Shown: positions 1-45,039, counted from the first letter of the stretch. The stretch: 64,000 nucleotides of DNA from Homarus americanus (GCF_018991925.1 NW_024735442.1:1328001-1392000), one strand, 5' to 3'. Program-made: numbers and translations. The notes: generated from the sequence alone by a model not told the origin.

Positions 1-1750
1 CACTGTACATGTATATACGTATATTATGATAGTCTGATCTGTAGAAACGTTCATCCAAAATGATAAATTTTGGATATATATTTTTTGTCTAATGAAAATG
101 TCACAGAAAAAGCATTTGTATTAATGAACAAGTAGGAGTATTACACAGACCTCCAAATGTGGTGTTCTCTTCTTTCCAATATTTGCTGAGTTTTGTTATA
201 TCATAAATTTATCTTAGTGTAGACTTTATAATTATTAAGAGACTAAACCAGGATATTCTTTTGTTTTTATTTGCAGTATTATTTATTTTGCCAGTTGACA
301 CAGTTTAGGTATAATATTAACAGTGCTTTGATGTGGCTCATAAGTACAGTATTTGTCTTATGATCCTTTTCCTTTTGTGATTACCTGTAATTGCAAACAC
401 ACAATAAATGTGGAATAATTATTAATGATGTGATAAGTAAGTGCTGGATATTTTATGTTTATTAATAACTAGACAAGAGAGGGTAAATAATCATTGCTAT
501 AATAAGTGGGATTTTGTTAATTAATCGCAACATAAATTTACTTTTTTTTTTTGCTGTAAAAAGCTTTTAATGTTGAGGCAGTGGTACAGGTATTGTAACA
601 TAGTGATACTGGTAAATTACTAGTACAGTAACACTACTATTGTACTGTTAACATTAAGTATTTTTTTTTTATCACTATAGGTGAATGTGATTATTAGTCC
701 ATAATTCTTGTGTTAATTAGATATGGCAGAATTACATGGGTATCTTGTTACTACTTTTAATGTAAAATTAAAAAGCTTGTACAGTATTTCTAAAAGTTCA
801 GTAAACAGCATTCATAAAATTTCTTGCTTGTGTGCAATAAGGATCCATGAGGAGGTAATGTGCAATTTAATCTTAACTTTTTGGTTGAATCGCCCATGTA
901 ATACTGTATCCATTTTATGTTTTCATTGAAAGTTATTTCCTGTGATAATTATATACTGTACTGTACCATATAGAATATATTCACTAGTATTCAGAATATT
1001 GATGGGCATGATATAGTGGTTATGAGTCCTCACATATTTAAGAATGGTGATATTGATTTCAAAATTAATGTAATTTTGAGTCATATTTTCATCCAAGGTT
1101 AGTGTTTATGCATACACTAATGCAGGTTCTGCATTCTGTTTTACAAAGTAATATTAAGCAATGAATCCTATTAAGTAGAGCATGTGTGTTAGTACTTTGG
1201 GATTTATTATACATGAGAAATCTCAATCCAAATTAAAAGATGTAAAGTTGCCTGAGAAATATTAAGAAAAATAAAATTTGGTTTTACTTGAATTTTTTAT
1301 TCTCTAATAAGTTGAGTTTGTTCTTAAGCCAGTTGTCATTGACTCCACTGAAGCACTAATACGGTAAAGAAGTTGCCAAAGGGAGACAATTATGATATAC
1401 AGTACTGTACTTTTGTTCTCCAGAGGAAAATGATTTAACTTTGATATCAGTTATTGTTGTCCAGAGAACAGTTTGGACCAGTTATCTCAGTGGAAACTTA
1501 CCTACTTGTTTCATCCAGCTTACAGTCACCATAAATGCCAACAATATTCAGAGGACTTTAATTTCAAGTTTGTTTACAATTTTAAGGCTGATACTTATGT
1601 CACAATATTGTTCCCAATGTTTCCTGTTATTGTTGGTACATTGAATAAAATATATTAAGACTTTGAAAAATAAGAAATTTTGGAGTTAGTGTCCAACACA
1701 AGCCTTTTTCTGTTGCATCCCTTGAATGGAGCATTTTCAAATAAAGTGTA
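1..1750. other. AT-rich DNA without recognised features
   Basis: Only short chance frames. Many copies of short words such as TACTGTA and ACAGTA. The same character holds for 2084-2950, 3302-3719, 4893-6380, 7432-7632, 7748-8684 and 9091-9484. Confidence 0.6.
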
Positions 1751-2081
1751 CAGCATGCCCTTAAAATTTGCGGGGGTTAGGTACTCAAAATGGCCACGAA
1801 TAACATTTGCTGATGGGGGCGGGGGGTTACATTTTTACTCGTGTGCAAAGAAATATATATTCCCTCTGTGTTTGCCCTTAGGACAATTATTTCTTTTATT
1901 TGTATTGTATATATGTGTGTGTGCGTGTCCACACACACACACACATACACATACAGTATACAATACAGGTAAAAGAAATTACTGTCTCTAGAGCAAATGG
2001 CTCCCTGTCCCGGCCGCAAAAATGCCAGCAACATTCTTGGGTATATCCAGGGTGTCATCCGCAAATTATCAGGGCATGCTG
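1751..2081. mobile_element. 331-bp TA-flanked palindromic MITE with central (GT)n/(AC)n
   Basis: TA flanks (1749-1750, 2082-2083). Ends: CAGCATGCCCTTAAAATTTG left and, read inward, CAGCATGCCCTGATAATTTG right. The two halves continue to mirror each other (AATT(A)TTTCTTTTA(C/T)(C/T)TGTATTGTATA) up to a central GT run followed directly by an AC run. CAG...CTG ends and TA target suggest a pogo/Tigger-type MITE. Confidence 0.8.
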
Positions 2082-2959
2082 TACTGTAATTGAATAGAAA
2101 ATATAATTAAATATTTTGTTAGTACAGTAGAACTAAACATAATTCTGAAAAGTAAAAAAAATAAATTGAACTACAGTACAGTATTTTTTTAACTACTGTA
2201 ATTAAATTTGTCTGGGCATATTAGTGTGGAAACTTTATTTCATCTAATCTGCTTAACCAACAACATGGTGTGTAATACAAAAAATCAAACATAATTATTT
2301 AATTAGATCTTGTGATGCATCTTAAGGTTATTACAGTTTAACTGCTGTTTCAGTAAATTTATGACAACAATATAAAGGGTATAATGCATTATTATAATAT
2401 ACTATATCATACAGTATAGACTTACAGGCAGTCCTCATAAATTATCGCCCTGCTGTCCGTTTATCATTTGAAAATTAAATTTTATTATGAAATTATAATT
2501 GAACAAAAGTTTCCTTCCTTTTCGGGCTAGTTCGTTCAACTGTACAACACTTAGGACAATTCTCTTGTCCAGCATATGGTAATTCATTGCTCGATGTCTG
2601 AATCGTCATCATTTGAGACAATACTGTCGTCCTGTGTGTGATAGTTACTGTAATTGCGCGATGTCCGATTTGTTGATTGGTCAACAATTGGTCTTTTTAA
2701 TTAGATTGTTAAAGAATATTTTGTTAAATTTAATTACAAACTCTACTGTATTTTGTATAAAAATTACTTATAAAATATTTACAAATACCTTCACTATTTT
2801 AATGTACAGTACAGAGTATCACTGCAAATCATTAAGCTAATTCTTTCTAACAACTGTGCATAATTGGACTTTTTTTCAAGTACAAGTGAGCTGCAATTTC
2901 TCCAAGCTATGATGTGCATTGTGTTGAGTTTGCATTTTTATTTGCATTAACCCCTTGAG

Positions 2960-3058
2960 AATGATGACAACCCCTTGAGTACGACGACTTATCCACTTGA
3001 GTATGATGACAACCCCTTGAGTGCGATGAATAAAGTTCTTAAGTATGATGCCTTAACC
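2960..3058. repeat. Degenerate 20-22-bp tandem repeat, split by the hAT MITE
   Basis: Units such as ACCCCTTGAGTACGACGAC and ACCCCTTGAGTGCGATGAA recur about five times; the last unit (CCTTAACC|TCTTGAGCAAG) is split by the hAT insertion at 3059. Confidence 0.7.
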
Positions 3059-3293
3059 CAGGGGTGGGCAATTATTTTTGATGGAGGGCCACTTCATGAA
3101 TGGTGGCACACTTCGCGGGTCACAGGTTAACAGCGACGAGCCAGTATTGCTGCTATGTCCACCTGACTTCCAAAATTGTCCTTTCTGTAATTAATAAGAA
3201 TTTTTTTTTTCTGATTGCCAAATGCTGTGGCGGGCCACAGAAATAATTTGGCGGGCCAAATGTGGCCCGCGGGCCGCACTTTGCCCACCCCTG
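3059..3293. mobile_element. 235-bp hAT MITE with perfect 8-bp TSD
   Basis: Ends are CAGGGGTGGGCAA and TTTGCCCACCCCTG, flanked by the identical 8-bp target duplication CCTTAACC (3051-3058 and 3294-3301). The subterminal GGCGGGCCA/TGTGGCCCGC words are typical of animal hAT elements. No coding capacity. It split the last unit of a local tandem array. Confidence 0.92.
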
Positions 3294-3715
3294 CCTTAAC
3301 CTCTTGAGCAAGAATACTTAGGCATTAAAGTGCTCTCCGTTTTGATATACAGCACTGGAGCAAACTCGCTAAGAAGAGCAACATGACACGAGTATAAGCT
3401 GAAAATAATTTTAACATCACACATGCATCAGCTTTGAGACCATCATTCGTAAGTGTTTTGTACAAAGTATCTCCTAGATGCATTTTTATTCACTAAATAT
3501 CATAGTAATACTGTACAGGTATACATGTATTGATGCATTTTGTAAGTTATTGAGAAAATAAGGAGTAAAATTGTGTCAAATACAGTAATTTATGTTTACT
3601 GTTGGAACACATCTTCCATGCATATATATAATTGGCTGGGATGATTTACCCATTGTTCAGCATTTCATTGTTTATTGTTGTCCTCGGGAACACACTCACA
3701 ACAAATAATGAGGGC

Positions 3716-3851
<136 letters not shown>

Positions 3852-4062
3852 CAGTAAGTAGTTCGGTTGAAATTAATTTATCAATGAAGTACAGTGGGAA
3901 CAGCTATAAAGAGTGTACACTAAAATTTTCATTTGAATATAGTAATACAGATATCCCTCAATCTACTATCTCTCTATGATAATCCGCTTTAATGATGTAT
4001 TAAGACCATCCCCTATTTACGAAGGAAACAATCTGCATGAACGATGGTCATCGTTTGGCCAA

Positions 4063-4439
4063 AGCACTTTACAGTCATAAAAAACATAGCAAAAATCACT
4101 TCACAATCACCAAAACAGAGTAGATGTCCTCTCGATAAGGTAAAAAAATTAATAAAACTGTAAAAACACCGACACTGACTGATAATTTGGTTGTTATATG
4201 AGTGCTGCCAAGTGGCCACCCTGTGTACTACAGTACCAAGCTATGTTCTATGGTGATCCCAGATGGCCGTGATTGTGTAACTCAACAATTCTCAGTCAGT
4301 ATTGGTGTTTTTACTAATTTTTATTTATTTTTTATTTTTTCCCTTACAATGAGAGGACATCACTAACATTCACGTTGTACTCTGTTTTGGTGACTGTGAA
4401 GTGATTTGTGCTTTTTTTTTGTGACTTAAGTGTTTTGCC
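4063..4439. repeat. Large imperfect inverted repeat (arms about 130-155 bp)
   Basis: Arm 4063-4193 and arm 4283-4439 are reverse complements with indels: AGAGGACATC, CTCTGTTTTGGTGA(C/T)TGTGAAGTGATTT and CAGTCAGT(A/G)T(T/C)GGTGTTTTTAC occur in both in opposite sense. The loop is about 90 bp. Target duplications not identified; could be a MITE or a local inverted duplication. Confidence 0.65.
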
Positions 4440-4829
4440 TCTGTTGTTGTAAACATGATGTCTTCAGTGTTGGCCGCAGTAATGTTATCATCATTTGCTC
4501 TGTATTTGTGATTTAAGTGAGCAGTGTTCTTAATTGGTTTACGTATATTATTAGTAATCCTCCCCCCAGTGATACATGTGGGTGTTGGACAGGCTGGGAT
4601 CGTATCCCATTGAACCCCATGTTATAATGATCCACATCTGTGATATTTCACCTAGAGATGAGTTTTTCAGGAACCTAACCAAATTGTAAAAAGTGGGATA
4701 CCTGTTTGAAATTTGGGATTTATTTATTTTATTTTTTTTTATGAAGAATCTCATAAACTAAATATATGTTCATTTAAATTTTTGTGAAATTGTTCCTTCT
4801 GCAAAAAGGCCAAACAACTGGCCTTTTAG

Positions 4830-4892
4830 GGTAATGGCATTAAATGCCAGTCCACAGTTATGTTGGGGGCCTGGTGTATAATGCCATTATGT
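4830..4892. repeat. Small inverted repeat around GTAATGGCATT
   Basis: TAATGGCATTAAATGCCAG on the left and CTGGTGTATAATGCCATTA on the right. Just upstream is another short palindrome, AAGGCCA...TGGCCTT. Possibly a small MITE; weak. Confidence 0.3.
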
Positions 4893-6382
4893 AAAAAGGT
4901 CAGCTGTTTGGTCTATTTAAAAAAACAAAAACATAACATAATACAGTACCTTCCAACATAAATTGGTATTTAACTTTAAACAAGCTTTTTAATATTCCTG
5001 CCAAAAAAATATACTTTAATATTAAAACAAATGTCTACTCTGTAATATCTGGCTATGATATGGGAAATTTTTTCTGAAGACTATTCCAGAATGTGGAACC
5101 TTTTTGTTCAACCCAATTTGTAGTATATGCTCTGCAATTCTAACGTATGTAAAGTTTATACTGTAATTAAAAATTATTTTGGCTGTTAAAGTTCAATACA
5201 CAGAACAATTTTATTTCTAGTACTGTAATTGCATTACTCTTACATTACCAGAAATGTGTTGATCAAAAATTTCCCTCGGTGATAAATAAATACTGTATTG
5301 CTTAGACGTCCTCTTGGTGTCATAATACAGTACAGTATAGTCTTTATTACATAGTTGTTTTCTTCTGTGTTTTACTCTGAAGAGTAAATTCGATTATGCT
5401 AAATTATGTAGAATTACAGCATTTATGAGTGTTGTAAAGTTTAAATTATTTAATACACAGAAGGTTTATATAAATATAAACAGGTATGGAGCCATTTTTC
5501 CAGTATATTTAGAATGCTCCAAAAACTGGCTATGTTCTGGAACAAATTACTAAAATTGAGCACCAAAAGTAATTTCCGGGCTGAGCGGTGAAATTTTTCA
5601 ACCACTCTCCACCTGTGAGCTGTATGTTATATTATGGTCATTTTTCAACTTGTAATTTTGGGTAGATATATGTAATTTTATTTTCATTTTTTTTCTCATT
5701 TACATGCTCACACAATCCTACATACAGAAAATGCAAAAGGAAATAATTATCATGTGGCAATTGTGTGGAGGTCAGAGGGTCAAGGATGCTGTTGCGTTGG
5801 TAAGGCGAGTATCAGGCCACTGTGATGCAGTTTGTACACTAACTTGTATTACTTTTGCCCTTTACATGATTTTATTATTACAGCACTGTACCGCAGTATT
5901 AATATGATTTTGTTATTAATGTTTATATGCCTACAATTTTACGTTTCAATGTTACAGTGTACAGTTAAAGCTACTTTCAGGGCTGAATCTAGTGATCTGA
6001 ACAGTCTTCACAGCCAGTTACAGAGGGCTTATTGTACATTTTGCACATTTTAGTCTTGATGCTCAAAATTCTGGAAAAATCCTCTATCCAGCAAACTCCA
6101 GGTCCCAAGCATGCTAGATAAATGATCTGTACCTGTAGTTGTTTATCATGACAAATGTAAAATGGTCTAATCTCTAATAATCAACAATTACATAGTTATC
6201 ACAATGAACTTGGAACATTGAAAATAAAGGATTAAATGGTATGTATTTACAAAAACAAATTCTGGGGACATGAATAAAGTTAAGATTAATTTATGTAATT
6301 TGAGAAGGGAATTTACTTCATAAAGGAATTTTTGCTATTAACCGTGGACACAAATGTTTAATCTTTATGAACTAAAATAATA

Positions 6383-7429
6383 CAGGTTGTACCTCTCTAG
6401 TCCGGCATTCTGTGGTCCGGAAACTCCCATGGTCCGGAATGACTTTAGTTTGTCCAATAGGTAGATAGGCAGCTTTTTTTTTTTTTTTTTTATCTGAATT
6501 ATTATTATTATTACAGGAGTATTAAATTTTTGCTCCTCAGGCCCCAATGTGGGTCAGTGACCTATGCCCGGGTGGGCTAATCCCCTAAAAAAAAAAAAAG
6601 CCGCGGGAAATTAAGGTTTGTTTACATCCTGCAGTTCGGCTGCATTCTCTCTCTGCTTGTCTATACAGAGTACAACATTTAACCCTTCAATATATATGAG
6701 CAGTAAATAAGTGTTGCTTTCATATTCTTATGTAGAGTAATGACGATATGTTTTCACATGTGTGCACTTACATACGCGGTCTCACTTTTTTTTACCATTA
6801 ATGTTTAGCTACTTATATTGTTCCATTTATTAACATTAAATTACATTATTTAAAACTACCATATTAATTTTACTACAGCTACAGCCAAGGTCTTATTTTC
6901 TTCAGTTTTATATGTAGAACCAGTCAGTCACTGGTTTTGTAATCAACGAAAACAATGCTGTGTCATTTCCTCGTGTGTTTTAATATTCTACGTATTATTA
7001 ATGAATTGTATTGCTCATTTTGCACACATAAACATTAATTCAATAAAAAAGACATTCAGTAAAAAACAATAATGAATCTTTTGTACATAAGAGAAATGAC
7101 GCTGTTTACACGATTATGCACGTCATCTGCACGTTGGCAGGCCGTTCAAACCCATCGAAATTCAAGTTTCCGCCGTCAATTTTTTTATTTTTTTTTTTTT
7201 TGTGTGTTCCAATTAAATACGTTAAGAATTAAAAACTCGCGAAATTTGAGAAGCTACTATACGACATTTAACCCTTCAATATGTCTTCAAAGAGACCATG
7301 ATGCAGAGAAAGTGGTGCTAGTGCTTCCAAGCATAAGCACAAGTCACTATCTATCCAGGAAAACGGTGAATTTCCATGGTCCGGCACCGGTCAGGTCCCG
7401 AGGTTGCCGGACTAGAGAGGTACAACCTG
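6383..7429 (+). mobile_element. 1047-bp pogo/Tigger derivative with decayed transposase start
   Basis: TA on both sides (6381-6382, 7430-7431) and inverted ends CAGGTTGTACCTCTCTAGTC then CGGCA. Near the right end, 7281-7364 reads MSSKRP, then TGA, then CRESGASASKHKHKSLSIQE, the start of a Tigger-type transposase (MSxKRPx...SxxSKKRKHKSLTIQEK), cut off directly by the right terminal region. A different interspersed repeat lies inside at about 6480-6600, and the words ACATTTAACCCTTCAATAT occur twice (6675 and 7264). Confidence 0.85.
6480..6600 (+). repeat. Poly(A)-ended interspersed repeat, copy 1 (inside the Tigger derivative)
   Basis: An ATT-rich stretch is followed by TTTTGCTCCTCAGGCCCC, AATGTGGGTCAGTGACCTAT, GCCCGGGTGGGCTAATCCCC and an A-run. 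The same block is found in reverse at 56187-56256. ATT microsatellite plus body plus poly(A) suggests a SINE or a LINE 3' end. Confidence 0.6.
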
Positions 7430-7632
7430 TATAACTTTAAGAAATGTAAGAAATTAATGGCAAAAAAATGAATCAAACAGTGAAGATACTCATTGATAGA
7501 GTAAATATCATGATTTCTGTGTCTTTACATATACCAAATAGGTATTGTCAGGAATACAATAAGTGTTATTGAGTGCTGGGAATATATACTGTACAGCCAA
7601 ATTATATAACATAAGACAAAGAAATGTCAAAA

Positions 7633-7747
7633 CTTCATCAGTATCTGTTCTAGTGATACAATAAAAGTTTCATCAGTATCTGTACTAGTGATACAATAAA
7701 AGTTTCATCTGTACCTGTACTAGTGATACAATAAAAGTTTCATCAAC
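7633..7747. repeat. 35-bp tandem repeat, about 3 copies
   Basis: Unit CATCAGTATCTGTACTAGTG then ATACAATAAAAGTTT, repeated three times with few changes. Confidence 0.85.
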
Positions 7748-8684
7748 ACCAGTGAAACATTTAAAGCTGGAAAATAAGTGGTGTCAATTCCAGTTTATGA
7801 TTTTTATATGTTTTTAGTTGGGATTGTTGTAATATTCAACTTTACTCCCAAAATAGCTTCTACTACCCCTAGAATAATATTTCATAACAGAAGCTAATAT
7901 TACATTAACAGATAAGGAACCTTCAAGAATGATATATACTGAAATTGTTGATGAATGTAAAGGATTTATATGAGGTACTTGTTAAAAGAAGTTATAAATT
8001 CTGCATATCCTTTGATTTCCCAGGAAGAAAAGAATTTTAAGAAAACTGGCTCTACAATACAGAAAATGAAGAAATGAAAATGTATACTATTGACTGAAAC
8101 TGACACATTTTCATATACTGATAATATATATGACTTCTCTAGTGTGCTCCTGGTTTAAAGTACCCCAATAGTTATTATTTGTTTAAGTAGTTGAGCATAC
8201 AATATGAACACCCACAAAACATGTGTTTGTTAATTATCAGAAAAAGCACTTGATTTATTTAAGTATTTATAATGGTTATATTTATTATATGCTCTGAAAT
8301 AGCATTGTACTGTATTTTCACTAGACCATTCAGTCAAGAATGCCTAATCTATTATAATCTAGTTCATCAATTTCTAACACATCAAATATTGACTACCTGA
8401 AGTGCAAAAGACATTATGGACAAATCTGCTTATATGATAATGTAATACAAATGGTAGAATAACAATGTTAACATCACGTAGTTTATCAAAACCTATACTG
8501 TATACTGTACTGTAATACTATATTTCACTAGACAATTTCATATTTTTTTAATAATTAAGTTTCAAAAAGAAAAACAATTGTTTTATATTAATAAATTATT
8601 TAATAGGAAGAAGGGGAATAATTTTTTTATGGCAAAATTAATTAAATGCTTTGGTAACTGTGGCTAAGAAGTTGCTTAAGTGTA

Positions 8685-9088
8685 CAGTAGACCCTTGCCA
8701 TTCACGAGGGATAGGTTCCAAGAAATGACTCGAATTGGCAAACCCGCAAATAGCAACTTATATTACCCTAATGCACTACTGTATACCTATACCAAACAAC
8801 TGACCAGCAGTGGCATCACTCATCCCCTCTTTTATCTTGTCTAATATTAAAACTTTGTTTGTCAGGGTCATCACTGACATCTGTCTTTGACATTTCACTC
8901 CACAAGCACTGACACTAGGCAGTTTTTTAGGGGACATTTCACATAGAAACACTAAAGTTTTGTGAGTACAACATGAGATGCTGCGTGGGGTGACTCGTTG
9001 TACTGTGGGAAAAGGCTTGCAAGCTAGCCACCATCTGCTTACCACGAATTGTCAAAATCGCAAAGTTGCGAATGGCAAGGGTCTATTG
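8685..9088 (-). mobile_element. 404-bp pogo/Tigger internal-deletion element with transposase start
   Basis: TA (8683-8684, 9089-9090) flanks inverted ends: left CAGTAGACCCTTGCCATTCA, right read inward CAATAGACCCTTGCCATTCG. Inside, on the minus strand (8937-8776), a fragment reads MSPKKLPSVSACGVKCQRQM, then SVMTLTNKVLILDKIKEGMS, DATAGQLFGI: the CENP-B-type DNA-binding start of Tigger transposases. The rest of the transposase has been deleted. Confidence 0.85.
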
Positions 9089-9484
9089 TACTTTAAACCT
9101 TAACAGGCAAGGGTCTACTGTACTTTATACCTTAACATACTATCAATGAAATTCTAAATATAGTACTACTTTAAACTATTAAGGCAAGGTAGAAGGAATC
9201 ACACATTTTAATTCACCATTGTGTGGTAGATAACCATGACTAGTAAAAACTTAAAAACAAGGAAAGTGGAAAATGGAATATATACATATAAAGAATTCTT
9301 AACTGTTGGGACTGACCCCCTTATGTTACAGATGAAACTACCATCTTCATCTTTAACAATTATATAATGATTCTAGTGAGCACCAAGTCATATGTGATAT
9401 GTCTTATCAAAGTTCTAAGAGATACAAACTTGGCTACTTTCAAGAACCAAAGACTTAAGGTGCCAAGCTATTAATGATACACTT

Positions 9485-9490
9485 TTTATT
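9485..9490 (-). promoter_or_regulatory. Candidate poly(A) signal of the tetraspan gene
   Basis: TTTATT on the plus strand reads AATAAA on the transcribed strand, about 300 bp after the stop codon. AATAAA is common by chance in this AT-rich DNA, so the call rests on position only. Confidence 0.35.
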
Positions 9491-9792
9491 CTTGGTTTAG
9501 AATTATGAATATGTATTGTGGTGTGTGTGATCAGATCAGAAGTATTTATCTTACATTGATTTTCTTTTTTAATACTGATCAAAGTTTATAACAAAAGTGC
9601 AAAACAATTCTCAGTTGGAACTCCGGCAAAGGCCTTTCCCCTCACAGGGATTTTTATCCTTGGTTCTTATTTTTTGTGTTAATCTCCTAAAAACTGTCTG
9701 AGACCTTCATAATGTTTCCACAGCTTGTTAAAAATTTGGATTCTTAACGTTCAATATCTGAATTTGTTGCTCAATTTCATGACACTATCACT

Positions 9793-42569
<32,777 letters not shown>

Positions 42570-43807
42570 GAACCTAGTGATGAGCTTTCCCGCTGCCACG
42601 CGAGCCTCTTCTGTAGTCGTACAGCATGCAAACTTTGTTCAACAAAATCATTGGGTAAAATGAGAGACTGCAAGGTCAGCTGTACAGTAGGAATAGAGTA
42701 AATAAGTTGATACGTGTGCCACAAGCTCGTGTTAGAGGCGACGCTATCTACCGGTCGTCAGAAGAGCAGAGTTTAAAAACGGGTCGACAAGCACTAGAAC
42801 TCTGTTGGAGTAAAAGTTACAATTTGTTAAGTAGTTAGTTGTAATTAAGCTCTTTAACTTATTTCCTGTAGCTCTATCCTACCTCCATTTTATGCAAAGA
42901 TTGTTTTGTGGGTTACTTAGCTGAATCCCTCATCAAAAGGCGCTTCATCCAATGAGACAGATTCCATCAGTTTCTAAAAGCCATGGCAACGTTAGGAGGT
43001 TAGGTTAGGTCAGGTTTTGACATTTCTCTGCATTCATTATTTGTGTTTGCCATATTTTTACCCCGTTGTTTACCTCTTTTTCACGCCCTGCCCACTAATG
43101 ATAATTTTAGTAAATGTCGCCTCTTTTAAAATATTTGCTGTAATGATAAGAACATATTGTGAAAAAAAAATCCGTCAAATTTTTCTGGTGGTAGCGGTGT
43201 TCTCATGCATTACCGTTGTTGATTCCAGAATATCTTCAAGGATAGTTGATAAAGAGCTTCAATTTTCATTATTGTGTACTTATGTAGTTATATCAGCAAT
43301 TCAAATACAAAATATGCTTAAACAGCTTTTCTCAGCATTTTTTGTACAGTAATCCCGTAAATGAAGTACGTTTTCTTTGGCACAAGTATTTAAAGAAAAT
43401 TTTTTGGGGTGTCTATAAATTACAGCGAATGAAATATTTTCAGAGTATTTTGGAAATACAGGAACTTATGTATTGCGCACATCATTGTCATTCCTAAAAA
43501 CCCATTTTAATTCATATTACGCTACATAACATTCAAATCCACCGCGCTTGTAGAATCTCAGGAGAGACGTGTTTTTCCCATCTGTTTTACCCTCAGGATC
43601 ACTCCCAGTAAGTCCTGCCTTCGAACACAGTTGTCACTACGTTTATTCCACTCTCTACTGGCAAACACAACCTTGAATTAGTCTGTGTAAATCAACTTTA
43701 GTAATTCACCAGACCTTTAGTCAACTGAGGGTCATCCTTGAATGAGTAACAGTTAAATTGTTTGTAATTTGTCATCGCGTGAGTAGCGATCGCTGGCAAC
43801 TCAGGGG

Positions 43808-43871
43808 TATATAAACCAGTGCGAGGCGAGAGGAGTAGACCTCCCGTATCACCTTTCACCTTCGTTCTCAG
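43808..43871 (+). promoter_or_regulatory. TATA promoter plus 5' exon ending at a consensus donor
   Basis: TATATAAA at 43808-43815 is followed by a G+C-richer stretch (CAGTGCGAGGCGAGAGGAG) in which transcription could start near 43838, then CTTCGTTCTCAG|GTATGT with the donor at 43872. A TATA box about 60 bp before a strong 5' splice site is the layout of many arthropod genes with a short non-coding first exon (actins, cuticle proteins). The gene it would drive is not identified. Confidence 0.55.
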
Positions 43872-43917
43872 GTATGTTCTGTGTTTGATTCAGTCTATTG
43901 TAGTGAATATCAGTATT

Positions 43918-44103
43918 CACCCATCATCATTACATATAACATCATCCATCATCACTACATATAACACCATCCATCATCACTACATATAACACCATCCATC
44001 ATCACTACATATAACACCACCCATCATCACTACATATAACACCACCCATCATCACTACATCATCCATCATCACCACATATAACACCATCCATCATCACTA
44101 CAG
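43918..44103. repeat. 25-bp minisatellite (CCATCATCACTACATATAACACCAT)
   Basis: About seven units, just downstream of the TATA promoter exon at 43808-43871. Confidence 0.9.
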
Positions 44104-44534
44104 ATCGGTAAAGTAGCTTCCGAGATTCTCGTGCAGACACACAGACAAACACACACAAACAGACACACTTCTTTGTTTTATATAGATAGATTAGGCAAAG
44201 CTTTAAGCTGTATGTAAAACTAAAATACGCCTCTTTAAGTACTCTTACGTAACACCAACTGGCACTGACCTATTCGCATGAGATTCCCGGAGTTACTGAG
44301 AGAGAGCCTCCGTGCGGCCGTGCCCCGCGTAGACCTAGGCCTACAGGTACCATTGCTTACAAATCACCATGTCTTTATTCTGGCCCCCACACATACACTT
44401 TCTTAGATATTGTGACTTTATGCCTTATAATTACATACCTTAAATTACATACTACAGTGTCTGATTTGTCAGGTTTCTGGTGAATTACTTTACACATCTC
44501 ATTTCCTCGAAACTGTGTCCCTTAGGAGATTTAG

Positions 44535-44643
44535 GCGCCATGGCAGACAAAGGCCTTGGTTCTGGGCTTTGGTATATCCACTTCACTTTATTCTCAATAT
44601 ATGGGTCATCCCCCACACTTTGTAATTGCTTACCACTTTCATA
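44535..44643 (+). CDS. Possible second exon with Kozak ATG (34-codon frame)
   Basis: After CCCTTAGGAGATTTAG comes GCGCCATGG with ATG at 44540-44542: MADKGLGSGLW then more residues to TAA. A donor-like TTTG|GTATAT follows residue 10. The strong ATG context and possible acceptor make it a candidate start for the gene driven from 43808. There is no recognised homology; could be chance. Confidence 0.25.
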
Positions 44644-44720
44644 AGATTCTCGAATCACTGCACTGTTCGTGGCTATTCGTCACAAGACGTAACGATGTGT
44701 ATTAAGCTCTCACCGATGTA

Positions 44721-44874
44721 CAGCCGCGGACAAAAGTTCTCTCCCCCGTGATGAAATCGAGTCATGGGAATGAGTCTCCGAACTTACTTACCCTGTCTGC
44801 GGTTGTGCTGGTTCATCTCATTTGGGGTCGGCGCTGCTTCATTTTGGGAGGAAGCGAACTTTTGACCCCGACTG
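44721..44874. mobile_element. MITE with TIR (CxGxCGCGGACAAAAGTTC), left of a tandem pair
   Basis: Starts CAGCCGCGGACAAAAGTTCT after TA (44719-44720) and ends GAACTTTTGACCCCGACTG before TA (44875-44876). It is 154 bp and shares its body (GAGTCTCCGAACT..., TCTCATTTGGGGTCG) with the next copy. No coding capacity. Confidence 0.8.
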
Positions 44875-44876
44875 TA

Positions 44877-45039
44877 CTATCGTGGACAAAAGTTCGCTCC
44901 CTGTGGTGAAACTGAGTCACGGGAATGAGTCTCCGAACTGACTTACCCTGACTGTCATCTGGTGCGGGTGTGCTGTTTTATCTCATTTGGGGTCGATACT
45001 GCTTCAGTTTGGGAGGGAGCGAACTTTTGTCCACGATAG
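44877..45039. mobile_element. MITE with TIR, right of a tandem pair
   Basis: Starts CTATCGTGGACAAAAGTTCG directly after the shared TA at 44875-44876 and ends GAACTTTTGTCCACGATAG before TA (45040-45041). It is 163 bp. Its two ends are near-perfect inverted repeats. The pair shares one TA, as expected if one copy inserted in the target duplication of the other. Confidence 0.82.
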
